Shown: one piece after another, positions 25,219 through 35,200 of the stretch
Layout: each line of letters begins with the position of its first letter
Position numbering within the stretch: position 1 is the stretch's first letter
From: Ignavibacteriaceae bacterium
GTDB taxonomy: Bacteria; Bacteroidota; Ignavibacteria; Ignavibacteriales; Ignavibacteriaceae
DNA: 64,000 nucleotides
Assembly (NCBI GenBank): GCA_008933765.1
Contig: WBUK01000017.1
Coordinates: 31,595-95,594 of the forward strand
Direction of reading: 5' to 3'
The notes under the pieces: generated by a model
What the model was told of the DNA's origin: nothing
What the model saw: only the letters and a program-made list of their open reading frames with translations
The model's database searches: none
Translations under genes and position numbers: made by a program

Positions 25219-28200
25219 TAAGGTTTCGGGTATTTTTTCATCAGTGTAAGTTGCGCCTTTCTCAACGAACCCTGTTTATCGAATGTTGTGCTGTAGTTCT
25301 TCATAAACTCAATCATAAGTTCTTTAGTGGCTGCATCATTCACTTTCCAGAGGCTCATAAGTACCGAATTGGCGCCTGCGCCGAAAAACCCCCGCTGCAA
25401 ACCAAATACCCCTTCCCCGTTGTTCACTTTTCCCAATCCCGTTTCGCACGCTGAAAGGATAACCACATCCGTACCGAATAAATTCAACTGCGCCGCCTCT
25501 GCCCCCGTGAAAATTCCGTTTTCAGGGAGTTTTTCTCTCTCTTCCGGGGTTGAGTTTTGGTAGGTTTGCGCACCGGTTAACAACAGCCCGCTTCTGAGCA
25601 AAGGATTATAGAAAGCCACACTGTTATCTATACCGCCCATTATTTCATCCTCCCGGCTGTAATCGGGATTTCCCTGAAAATAACCGTGCGTGGCAACCGA
25701 TAAAATGCCCGGTGCTTTCACCTTTTTTAAGTTCGTTTCCGTGGCTTCATCGTAAAGCAGAGTTTTTACAGCCCAGCCCGCACTTCTGAGAATTGAACCA
25801 GTTTCTTTCGTCTCCTCCATTGTTCCGGAAAGAGGCTGAAAATAGAATTGCCGGCTCTCCGACATTTCGAAGGTAACATCCCGTTGTGAATCACGGTCTC
25901 TTTGATTTTGAACAAGCGGGATGAATTTATCCGAGGAAAGATTGTAGTTAGGATAACCCATCAACACTGCAGTTTTATTCTGTTTCGTGCTTTTTGTACC
26001 TCTTACAATATCGTTGCCGCTCGTTATGTAATTTATTTCATATTCTTCTATCAGGTATTTGCCCGTTTTCGGGTTCTTAATTGTGTTGAAATTTACTTTG
26101 TAAAACTCACCATCGGGGCTTATATACACCTTTTTAATCCCCTTTAAATGCTCAGCAATTTGGGCAAAAAGTTCGTTGTAAATTGTCTTTTCCGATATAA
26201 CACCGCCGTTGTCTTCATCATTCCCCGCGCCCTTTTCCTCATTATTCCCCGTGCTGTTTCCGTCATCTACAGCTTCGTAGGCTAATGGGTTTTTATTTCT
26301 TTCATTCAGCTCAGGGATGATGAGTCTGTCCAATTTGTTACCGTCTTTCAGTTCAATAAAAATAGGTTCATTTTGGCCCGATTTGGTTATATACACACCG
26401 TATCTTGTTTCATCCGTAGCCTCTTTGGACTCTATGTAGAAATTAACAAACTCGACCAAAGCTTCACCCGGTTTCATCTTTTTTTGAACATCTTCCCATT
26501 TATAGTTTGGAATCAGCACAAAATCTTTAAATTCCGAGGACATCTGAGAAAGCTCTTTCTCAAGCAATTCCGCTTTCTCTTGGGCTGCTTTCAGGTCAAA
26601 CCCTGCCATTTCTCTTTGTTCCGGTGTTTTCGAGATCATCTGGTTTATCTCAGCCAGTAATGACTGCCATCCTTCATACTTTTCTTTCAACTTTTTATTA
26701 TCCGAATTGGCAATAAACTCCCTGATGTTCGCCGATGAGTTAAGCACAAGCCCCTTTCGAAACAAATAATAATCATACACAATTTTCGATTTTGTATTCC
26801 CCAGAGAAGAATTTACTGAAAAAAGTGTCTGATAGTTGAAATTAATTAATCTAATCTCTTTTTCTTCTTCGCTTAATGCAGGAAAACGATCTATTATTTT
26901 TCTTTTAGCATCTTTAAGCGCTTTTTCTATCCAATAAAAAGCTTTTTCATATTGCTTAGTGTAGATATAAAGTTGACCAAAGTTTTCCAATACTGTTTCA
27001 TTTATTTCCTTATTTTTATCTATTTTATTAGCTAATTCAAAAGCCTCAACATACAAAGATTCTGCTTTGGCATATTCACCTTTCATTTTATATACCGAGG
27101 CCAAATTAAATAAAATAGTTGGATAATCAGAAAAATTTTTACCGACAAGTTTTTCCGATAAACTGAGACATCTGTTATAATATTCTTCGGCTTTCTCTAA
27201 GTTCCGTTGATTGTAATAAAACAATCCAAAATTATGAAGAAAGATTGTGTAATCAATATTTAATGTATCCCTTGTTTCTGAAAAGACTTTCTGAATTTCG
27301 GAATAATATTTATCAGCTTCATTGTAAATTTTCATTTGAGCATACGCGGTGGCAATTAAATCACATGTTATCACATAATCAAGTGGATATTCTTGGCGAT
27401 AAATCTTCCTTATTTCTAAAGCGCGTTTTAGATAATTAATGGCTTGGGGGTAATTCTTTTCATTAAAATAAAAACTACCAAAATTGTGTAAAACCATTCC
27501 ATAATTTTGACTCTTAGATTCTCCGGTTTCCTCAAAAATTTTTATCGTTTGCAAATAATATAATTCAGCTTTGGAAGGTTCATTCTTAACTAAGGCAATT
27601 TCCTTCAGATAATGAAAAATTAGAGCGTTAAACAATTGATTATTTTCAAATTTAGTACTATTGAATTTCAACAAATCCAAAAAGGTTGATTCGGCTTTCT
27701 CAAACTTACCCAGAGAAAAATATACCCGCCCAAGTGAGTACCAAGAACCAAGTGTTTCAATATTATTCGGCATATTTTCTTTTAACCATGCAGTTGCTTC
27801 TATTAATAGCGGTTCTGCTTCAGCGTCTTTCCCTGTTTCCCAATAATATTCACCCAAAGTTTTTAAATTCAAAAAGTATTCGTTACCCTTTAACCCCAGC
27901 TCATTGTAAATTGAGTCTGCCTCTAATAGCAAAGATTCAGTATGTACTGAATCAATAGCAATAAAATAATAATACCCTAGAGTTCCGTATAAATCTGCTT
28001 TTATTTTCGTACTACCTCGGGTATATCTTGATTTTGCTTTTTCGAGAATTTCAATCGCTTTTGACAAACTATCAAGCGCAGAATATCCACTTGCAGCAAT
28101 TAGGGAGGCTTGACAATATTTATCATTAAATATCTGTTTTTTTTCAAAAAGTTTAATCGCTTTTTCCGCGTATTCAATTTTGTTTAATATATTACCCGTT

Positions 28201-28301
28201 TGGTGGGCTAATAACGCCATTCCCAAATATTCTTCTGCGGATTGGGAAAAAAGGGGGAGTGAGAAAATTGTTGAAATAACAATCAGTGTGAAAAGTTTCA
28301 T
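25185..28301 (-). CDS. Secreted TPR-CHAT protein (caspase-like protease homologue)
   Basis: The protein has 1038 residues. A Sec signal peptide (MKLFTLIVISTIFSLPLFSQ) is followed by about a dozen tetratricopeptide repeats (about 25-480), for example YNRCLSLSEKLVGKNFSDYP. A helical linker comes next, then a C-terminal CHAT domain (about 720-1038). The catalytic pair is present: His in SVATHGYF (about 872) and Cys in VVILSACETGLG (about 952). CHAT proteases are relatives of caspases and separase. Those in cytosolic defence systems lack a signal peptide, so this one probably works in the periplasm or outside the cell. A Gly/Asn/Glu insertion (GNSTGNNEEKGAGNDEDNGG) interrupts the start of the CHAT region. 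No partner gene is adjacent, and the substrate is unknown. Confidence 0.9.
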   Translation of the reverse strand: MKLFTLIVISTIFSLPLFSQSAEEYLGMALLAHQTGNILNKIEYAEKAIKLFEKKQIFNDKYCQASLIAASGYSALDSLSKAIEILEKAKSRYTRGSTKIKADLYGTLGYYYFIAIDSVHTESLLLEADSIYNELGLKGNEYFLNLKTLGEYYWETGKDAEAEPLLIEATAWLKENMPNNIETLGSWYSLGRVYFSLGKFEKAESTFLDLLKFNSTKFENNQLFNALIFHYLKEIALVKNEPSKAELYYLQTIKIFEETGESKSQNYGMVLHNFGSFYFNEKNYPQAINYLKRALEIRKIYRQEYPLDYVITCDLIATAYAQMKIYNEADKYYSEIQKVFSETRDTLNIDYTIFLHNFGLFYYNQRNLEKAEEYYNRCLSLSEKLVGKNFSDYPTILFNLASVYKMKGEYAKAESLYVEAFELANKIDKNKEINETVLENFGQLYIYTKQYEKAFYWIEKALKDAKRKIIDRFPALSEEEKEIRLINFNYQTLFSVNSSLGNTKSKIVYDYYLFRKGLVLNSSANIREFIANSDNKKLKEKYEGWQSLLAEINQMISKTPEQREMAGFDLKAAQEKAELLEKELSQMSSEFKDFVLIPNYKWEDVQKKMKPGEALVEFVNFYIESKEATDETRYGVYITKSGQNEPIFIELKDGNKLDRLIIPELNERNKNPLAYEAVDDGNSTGNNEEKGAGNDEDNGGVISEKTIYNELFAQIAEHLKGIKKVYISPDGEFYKVNFNTIKNPKTGKYLIEEYEINYITSGNDIVRGTKSTKQNKTAVLMGYPNYNLSSDKFIPLVQNQRDRDSQRDVTFEMSESRQFYFQPLSGTMEETKETGSILRSAGWAVKTLLYDEATETNLKKVKAPGILSVATHGYFQGNPDYSREDEIMGGIDNSVAFYNPLLRSGLLLTGAQTYQNSTPEEREKLPENGIFTGAEAAQLNLFGTDVVILSACETGLGKVNNGEGVFGLQRGFFGAGANSVLMSLWKVNDAATKELMIEFMKNYSTTFDKQGSLRKAQLTLMKKYPKPYYWGAFVLVER

Positions 28302-28749
28302 TTATTACTCCGGTTTTGTTGGTTTAGGTGAAACGAAACAGTCGCAAACAAATTATTCACTTGGCAAAATATTGATTAATGGCACAAAAATAATAAAAAT
28401 ATCTTTAAGTAGATTCAATTAAAAATTTATCTCGAGTTAGGAGTAAAAAGATTCTTGATTTTGGGGAGTGAGCGACTTAATTTGAAAGGAATTCGATGAC
28501 TGATAGGGTTCAAAGTTAGGATTAAAAGTCACTTTGCCTGCAAAGATACCAATGTCTTAAAAGCAAAAATTATACAAAGAATGCAATTCCAAATCTATAA
28601 TAGCTTCGCCTGCAAAGATACCAATGCCTTAAAAAGCAAAATTAGCCAAAAGAACAAAAATAGTGCAGCACCACGATTATTCTATTAAACTAAGTTATCA
28701 TATAAAGGGTAACTGCACTATTAAACAAGAAAAACCTAAACACTCTTTT
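28302..28749. other. Intergenic region between the TPR-CHAT gene and the isomerase gene
   Basis: The 448-bp gap lies upstream of the CHAT gene and downstream of the isomerase gene, both on the minus strand. It is AT-rich and contains the 72-bp-spaced repeat at 28533-28655. No gene, hairpin terminator or clear promoter was seen. Confidence 0.5.
28533..28655. repeat. Direct repeat of about 50 bp, 72 bp apart
   Basis: GCCTGCAAAGATACCAATG occurs at about 28536 and 28608. Each copy is followed by a similar (T/C)CTTAAAA...GCAAAA stretch. The copies are degenerate outside the core. Confidence 0.85.
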
Positions 28750-29865
28750 CTAACTAATCCTCTTCTTCAGCAGATGGATGTAATCGATCTCAACGGGGTC
28801 CTTGTCCCAGACGATGGCGCGGTAATAGGTGATCCAATCTAAGAAATAGATCATGTCGAAAAGGCGTTCCTGATATGTCGGCAGACTGCTTGAAATTTTG
28901 TATAAAGATACATTCTTTTCAGCAAGGATTTCGTTGAAAACATCGAAACGCTTCTTAACCTGCGGGTGTATCGTTTCATCCAGAAGCTCGAAAACAGCCC
29001 AGTTTTCGTTCATACTGCCGTAAGTTTCCCAGCCGATTATCTCGTTGTGGTTCATCTCGGGGAAAACATTGTGAAAAGCGTGCGTTTTTCCGTTTTCGTT
29101 GAACTGCCCTTTAAATCGGGTGCCGATCGAATCGGTAACGCCAACTGCAGAATAAATAATGGGCAGTTTTCCGTTAATTTCCTGCGCAATTTGATATGCA
29201 CGATTGCCCGGCTGCGAATATTTTTCACCAAGTGAGCGAAGATTTGCAACAATTCTGCGCAGCAATTCATCATCCCTTTTCAACAGCTCCAACTTGCTGA
29301 ACAGATTCAAAATATTGAAAAAAGAAGTGTAGAGCGCATACCTTGGCTGAAACCCCGGCATCAGAGGAACCACAGTAACACCATCCCGCCCGGCAAGCTC
29401 CTTAAGCGTTCCGCCGGTGGTGAGGCATATCCGCTTTGCACCTCTTTCGCCCGCAGCGTGATATGCTGAAAGCGTCTCTTCCGTCGTTCCGGAATATGAA
29501 GAAAGCACGACCAAAGAATCGGACGAAACAAAGTTCGGAACCCCGTAATTGCGGTTAATATAAAGAGGAACTTTTAACTCCTCTTTTCCCCACAGCGCAA
29601 GTATGTCACCCGCAATGGCTGAGCCGCCCAACCCGCAGATCACTATGTTTTTTATACCGGCAGTCTCACTATTTTTTCCGGTATCGGTACCGTTGTCAGC
29701 CTCCCCGAGCGATGAAGAACCCAACCTACCGGCAGAAGAAACCCCACCGCCATCCCCAAGCCTCAGATCAAAATGATTGTTAAGGGCATCCTCCACCTGA
29801 TCGGCAGATTTTTTGAGAACTTCAAACTGCCCGGTCGGGTCTAATTTTTTAATTTTATCAAACAT
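28750..29865 (-). CDS. Bifunctional phosphoglucose/phosphomannose isomerase
   Basis: The 371-residue protein has two SIS (sugar isomerase) domains and matches the bifunctional PGI/PMI family: IVICGLGGSAIAGD, LVVLSSYSGTTEETL, GFQPRYALY, and the catalytic-region GKTHAFHNVFPEMNHNEIIG. It interconverts glucose-6-phosphate, fructose-6-phosphate and mannose-6-phosphate. An insertion at about 37-70 (Gly/Ser-rich, with GVSSAGRLGSSSLGEADNGT) splits the N-terminal helix from the first SIS strand and is not part of the family fold. It is another low-complexity expansion. Upstream is a DUF2723 membrane protein on the same strand, about 250 bp away. Confidence 0.9.
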   Translation of the reverse strand: MFDKIKKLDPTGQFEVLKKSADQVEDALNNHFDLRLGDGGGVSSAGRLGSSSLGEADNGTDTGKNSETAGIKNIVICGLGGSAIAGDILALWGKEELKVPLYINRNYGVPNFVSSDSLVVLSSYSGTTEETLSAYHAAGERGAKRICLTTGGTLKELAGRDGVTVVPLMPGFQPRYALYTSFFNILNLFSKLELLKRDDELLRRIVANLRSLGEKYSQPGNRAYQIAQEINGKLPIIYSAVGVTDSIGTRFKGQFNENGKTHAFHNVFPEMNHNEIIGWETYGSMNENWAVFELLDETIHPQVKKRFDVFNEILAEKNVSLYKISSSLPTYQERLFDMIYFLDWITYYRAIVWDKDPVEIDYIHLLKKRIS

Positions 29866-30045
29866 TTTCTTTTTCCTGTTATCTAAATATTAATCATCTG
29901 TTTAAATTGCCCTGTTTAGGGGGTTTTGCTTTTTTTCCCGTAAATGGGATCTGCAATCCCATAAACGGAACCTTTGGCACGAAATCGTGTCTCTGCACCC
30001 CAAAATCGGGAATTTTCGAAATTCTTACTTACACTATTAAGGTTA

Positions 30046-30150
30046 CTATCTAACCTTCTCTAAAATTTCAGGCGGAACATAGTACCTGAAAGCCGGGCGA
30101 AGCAGGACGCCTAATTACTATTTCACCTTCTCCAAAATTTCAGGCGGAAC
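30046..30150. repeat. 3'-end echo of the DUF2723 gene, in frame
   Basis: The last codons of the gene at 30118-32232 (VPPEILEKVK and stop) recur 72 bp downstream as VPPEILEKVR and stop, in the same reading frame but behind the true stop. The plus-strand core is AAAATTTCAGGCGGAACA at 30062 and 30134. Confidence 0.92.
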
Positions 30151-32232
30151 AACTGTCTCCGGGAAATCCTGTTTAATTTTATCCAGATATACTTTTGCTC
30201 TGTCATGTTTGTTAAATGCCAATTCATACCTAACCCGCTTAAGCAACATGGTGCCGACAATATTTTGCAGTTGATCGGTGTAAATATTCCTCACACCGCC
30301 GGTCTCAAAGTGAAAATCGGGATCGGGTGCTGGGATATAATCTTTCGAATCGCTCAACCGATACATAAACATATAAGGTACCAACTGAAGGCTATCCGGC
30401 AGCTCAATTTCCCTGTTCGCCAATTCCTTATCAACCAATTCGGGCCCAATGAAAACGGGTTTATCCTTCAGATTATTCAGAAGTATAGCCGAGATAACAT
30501 TTCTGTAAGCCCTGTCAATCACCATCCCATCGTAGGGAATCTCTCTCTCGAAAGGCACCACTTCCTTTTTGAAAATCTCCGCTTCCCGCCTGAAAGAAGA
30601 CAAAAATGAAGGGTAGCAGGTCTCCAACTGACCGTAATACCACGAACGACGCAGAAGCTCTTTATCAACAACCACCACATCTTTCCGTTGCCCCTCAACA
30701 AACTGAAAATAATATGAAGCCGATAGCCAAAAATCCCACTGATACGATAAAATAATGCTGTGTTTGGGCGATTTATCCAAAATTTCTTTGGTGTATTGCT
30801 CGAAAATCAGGTTATTGCTTTGGTTCGTTTCAGCATAAAGAGCGCCAACCTGAACCAAAACTAAAGCCGCAAAAGCAACCGCCGTTCCGGCAAAATTTCT
30901 CCCTTTTTCATAGATAAACTGCAAACCAAACACCGCAAGAAGCGCAAGACCAAAATATGCAAGGAGAAAATATGAGTCAAGGTCAACGATATCATAGTTG
31001 ATTGAATATAACACCGTTCCAAAAATCAGAAGCAGTGCAAACACCAAAAGTCTGCCTGAGCGCACCCACAAGTAGAACACCCCTAACAACACCGGAATTA
31101 GCGAGAGATAAAACTCGCCCGGCAACCCTTTGAAGAAATTCCCAAAATTCTTTGCCGCAGCCTGCGAAGAACTAAAAAGCCAAACCTGATATTGCTTACC
31201 AAGAAAATGTCGCATGAAGTGTTCTAAATCTGTCGGGTTTCCCCAGTTTAGAAGTGGTTTCATCTCTGCGCGGATTGGAAGATACAGGTAAATAAGTATC
31301 AAAACAGGAAAAAAAAGCGCCAGCATTTTTACCAAAGTGATCCATCCTTCCCGCTTGAATCCAAACCTAAGGAAGAAAAGCAGCGCCGTTGCCGGGATTA
31401 TCAAAATTGTTGTAAGATGATTGCTGAACGCCAACGCCAGCACAAATGCAAAAAGGAGCCACCCCGCTATCGGAGAGTTAACATTAAAAAGCCCGGAATT
31501 AATCCTGTTTCCACCGGAAAAGTCGGAAGACCCTCCCTCAACCAACTGAGATGCCAAAGAATCTTTTTTCGCACGCACACCAACATAAGCACGAATCAGT
31601 GTATATAACGCCGCAGAAATCAACGCTAAATGAAGCGAATATACCTCAACGGATGTGCTTTGAAACCAGAATGTTTTACTGAAACCCAAAATCAAGCCGC
31701 CCGCAACGGAAAACAAAATGTTTATGTTTGAAACCTCTCCTGCACTTGTTGAGACCGCACTTATTGAACCCCCGCTTATTGAACCCCCGCTCGTTGAACC
31801 CGCACTTGTTGAACCCGCACTTGTTGAACCCCCGCTTATTGAACCCGCATTTCGTTCGGTTTTACTCTGTTTATGCGTTTTTTTAACCCCGGCTTTCTTT
31901 TTTACATGTTTTGGTGCTCCTTGAAATTCGGCAAAATTTTCGAGGATAAAGGCAACCGTTTTAATGAAAAAATATACCCCAACAGCGGTAGTAAGTGAGG
32001 CAAAAATGTTCAGATTATAGATAACGGTAAACGGCAAAGGCAACAACGAAAAGAGATAACCCAACATCGTAAAAAGCGGGTACCCCGTCGGGTGAGCAAT
32101 CCCAAGAACTGCCTGCGCAGTTGCCAGTTCACCCGTATCAATCTGCAGCACCGAGGGCGCCATAGTTGAAAAATAGACGAAAAACACCACAATTGTGGTT
32201 AAACCGGCGTAGTATTTTTTTACGAAATCCAT
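30118..32232 (-). CDS. DUF2723 multi-pass membrane protein
   Basis: The 704-residue protein opens with FVYFSTMAPSVLQIDTGELATAQAVLGIAHPTGYPLF split over residues about 18-54. This is the conserved start of DUF2723 proteins, which resemble protein O-mannosyltransferases and other GT-C glycosyltransferases; the acidic DTGE lies in the first external loop, where such enzymes bind substrate. About eleven hydrophobic helices follow, then a soluble C-terminal region. An insertion at about 104-168, between helices, is a Lys-rich patch followed by repeats such as GSTSAGSTSAGSTSGGS, encoded by 18-bp DNA repeats near 31740-31850. The stop overlaps the glnE-like gene's frame junction by one base (32232), implying coupled translation. 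The substrate is unknown. Confidence 0.85.
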   Translation of the reverse strand: MDFVKKYYAGLTTIVVFFVYFSTMAPSVLQIDTGELATAQAVLGIAHPTGYPLFTMLGYLFSLLPLPFTVIYNLNIFASLTTAVGVYFFIKTVAFILENFAEFQGAPKHVKKKAGVKKTHKQSKTERNAGSISGGSTSAGSTSAGSTSGGSISGGSISAVSTSAGEVSNINILFSVAGGLILGFSKTFWFQSTSVEVYSLHLALISAALYTLIRAYVGVRAKKDSLASQLVEGGSSDFSGGNRINSGLFNVNSPIAGWLLFAFVLALAFSNHLTTILIIPATALLFFLRFGFKREGWITLVKMLALFFPVLILIYLYLPIRAEMKPLLNWGNPTDLEHFMRHFLGKQYQVWLFSSSQAAAKNFGNFFKGLPGEFYLSLIPVLLGVFYLWVRSGRLLVFALLLIFGTVLYSINYDIVDLDSYFLLAYFGLALLAVFGLQFIYEKGRNFAGTAVAFAALVLVQVGALYAETNQSNNLIFEQYTKEILDKSPKHSIILSYQWDFWLSASYYFQFVEGQRKDVVVVDKELLRRSWYYGQLETCYPSFLSSFRREAEIFKKEVVPFEREIPYDGMVIDRAYRNVISAILLNNLKDKPVFIGPELVDKELANREIELPDSLQLVPYMFMYRLSDSKDYIPAPDPDFHFETGGVRNIYTDQLQNIVGTMLLKRVRYELAFNKHDRAKVYLDKIKQDFPETVVPPEILEKVK
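31735..31856. repeat. 18-bp coding repeats in the DUF2723 gene
   Basis: Units of the type GTTGAACCCGCACTTGTT or ATTGAACCCCCGCTTATT repeat about six times without spacers. They encode the SGGS/SAGS run of the loop insertion. The same GTTGAACCCG phrase occurs in the RsbU-like gene's repeats at 1890-1980. Confidence 0.88.
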
Positions 32233-35200
32233 TATCCTCTAAGTTTCTGTTGGAAAAATTTATTGTTTTTTTTCATTGTTTCTATCACCGTTTCTGCCAT
32301 TTCCTCGTAGGAGGCGAATCCTAAAAAGCGGAAGAGTGGCTCACCTTTCTGCCGGGTGGGCAGATAAGTATTCGAGTTGTTGTAAACAGTCTGAATACTT
32401 AATCTAACTTTGCGTAAAAAACGAAGTGTTGCCGCAAGTTCTGTGTACTCCTTCCCTTCCGGCAGCCGGAATTGCTCTGAAATGCCCTCGCTTAAACCCT
32501 CCCGAAATTCCCCGTGTTCAGCTTTTTTTGGAACATCCCCACCCAAACTACTCCCGAATTCTCCGTGTTCAAAATTACCGACAACATCCCCGCCTAAACT
32601 ACTCCCAAATGCACGATGTTCAGCATTACCTGTCTTTCTCCCTCCCGGCTCAGAGTTAAATCCCCCGCGCTGCACATCTTTATTAGCAAACTCTCTAAAA
32701 CCCTCTCCCGCAAAAAAAGACCGTTTCAAAACGGGAAATTTCAAATATTCAGGATTTAAAAGTAACAGGTATTGATCCACAAAATCAACATCGGTGGTTC
32801 CGCCGCTACCTTTCAGAAGATCAATCTGAGGAGTTGATCCCACCAAAGCCTTTGGATACAACTTCTTACGCATCTCAACAATTTCTCGTTTAACCGTTAA
32901 ATTATCGAGCGTTGCCAACTTTTGCAAATACAGATCAAAAAATGCGTTGTACAGATTTTCATCTCCGGCAAGAAACGAAACCTTGGTGAGCGATTGCAGT
33001 TCCCAAACAGCAACTCTTTTCTCAAAATAGCGCCTGTATGCCCCAATATCCCATACCAAACGGGAGCTTCCTCCCTCAGGTCGAAGACGGCAGTCTGCCT
33101 TCAAAGGGGCTATTAAACTGCGAATATCTTCCAACAGCGCAAGAAACCACTCTTCGGTTTTCGTCTGGTTCTCACAATCATCAACAACTACAAAAAGATC
33201 AATATCGGAAAACAGGTGCATCTTCCCGGCTGAAAAACTCCCGGCAATTCCAATAAAGCACCCCTCAGGAACTCTATATTTTGAACCGATTAATCTTTTA
33301 ATTTTTTCACCCAACGCAGCCGAAAGACAGAAAGAAACTTCATCAACATCAATTAAACCGAGAGTAAACCGCGCGGCAACCAGAAACAACAACGCCCTTG
33401 CAGAAAGCGCAAAATCTTCCTCAGGTGCGCTTTTTTCAAACAGCTTCCCCGAAATTACAAGGTCTTCAAGTGAACCATCCTGCACCAAAAGATCAACCGA
33501 AAACTCTGAATACTCACAAAGCCGAAGGACGCTTTCTAAGAAAAAATCTTTTCTCATCGAATCATACCAATAAGAAGGGAAAGGTGTTCTGTTGATCACG
33601 CGTGTAAAATTTTGCAACGCCCGATCCGGGAAAAATGATGCCCGCAATTTATCCAGAAACCTATCTTCAATCTCATCCCACAGCCCCGAAGTTCTGGTAT
33701 CGAACTCTTTCATTTCAACGGGTCCACTTCCGGTGCGCAAGAACGACAAATTTTTGCGTGCAGATTTCATGTCTTTGAAAAAGGAAATATCTTTTTCAGC
33801 AGAAAATTCAGCGTTTGAATTTCCGACGACAGATTTATACACACCCCTAATCCACTGCCTTACCGTTTCAAGTTTTTCCGAAAAGTCATCTATCGTTTCA
33901 AACCCGAAAAAAACTGCCAAACTCTGCAACATTTCCCCTTCGGCGGGTATCGTGTGCGTTTGAGTATCATTCATCAGCTGCAAGTAATGCTCAATTTTTC
34001 GGAGGAATATGTAACCTTCACGCAGTTTTTCAGCCTCTTCCGGAGACAGGATTGAAAATTCTTCCAAGTTGGAAATGGCAAGCAGCGTATTTCCCGTTCT
34101 CAGCCCCTTAATTTTTCCGCCGTAAAGCAGTTGCAGCGCCTGTACGGAAAACTCCACATCCCTGATTCCTCCTTTAAAAAGTTTCACATTTTGTTCATCC
34201 CCGAGTGATTTAACCATCTCGTTCCGAAGTGTCGCTATCTGTTTTAAGGGTGATCTGAAAAAATTTGCAGGGTATATAAATGGCGTAACAGCGGAGATAA
34301 ACCGGTCGTACAAAGCCCGATTCCCGCAAAGGTAGCCTGCTTTAATCAACATTTGGCGCTCCCAATCCTCGCCGCGTGTCTCATAATATAAGATTGTATC
34401 CCGAAAAGTACGGGCTAAAGGGGCGGCACTTCCGTCAGGTCTGAGCCTGAAATCAACACGGAAGAGATATCCGCCTTCCGAAATGTTAACCGCCCAGTCG
34501 GTGAAAAGAATTATTGCCTCCTGAAGTAGTTCATAGTACTCTTTACCGTTGGGAAGTGTGAAATTCTCTTCAAAAATCACCATAAGATCGATATCGGAAC
34601 TGTAATTAAGTTCACCGCCGCCAAGTTTTCCAAGGCAAATTACCGCAAAGCCCGTTAACTTCCGGAAAAGCTCTGTGCTTTCTTTAGGTAGTATTGTCCC
34701 TTCTTCTGAATGAGCAGTGCCTTTTATGGAAAGTTCCGTGCGTTCTTCTGAATGAGCAGTGCCTTTTATGGAAAGTTCCGTGCGTTCTTCTGAATGAGCA
34801 GTGCCTTTTTCTGATAACTCCGCTCCTTTTTCAGAAGAATGATTTCCCCGCGCAAAATCCTCAAAACTGAACTGATATATCCCAAATTTTTGGCAGGTTT
34901 CACTCAGCGCCAGCAAAAACAGTGCTTCGGTGAGTGTTTTTGCAACAACCGACATTTCCGAAGTGGCGCGTCGAAGATCGAGGTACCCAAGCAGGTCTTT
35001 CACCCCGGTTGCAAGAATTTCCCTGCGTTTCGCTGATTTAATCGCTTTTATTTTGGCGGTGGTTTTCCGTAACCTAAAAAGCGAGGCAAAGATCATTTCA
35101 CGGTAAAACGCAGGTTCAATAATAGCTTCAAGGTGCGAAGAATCAAAAATTTGGTAAACAAATCCGGGGTCTCTCACCAAAATATCTGTCAGGTAGTTGC

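Noticed and set aside
25185..28301. TPR-CHAT protein as part of an anti-phage or gRAMP-type defence system
   Set aside because: It has a Sec signal peptide and no CRISPR effector, gasdermin or other defence partner nearby.
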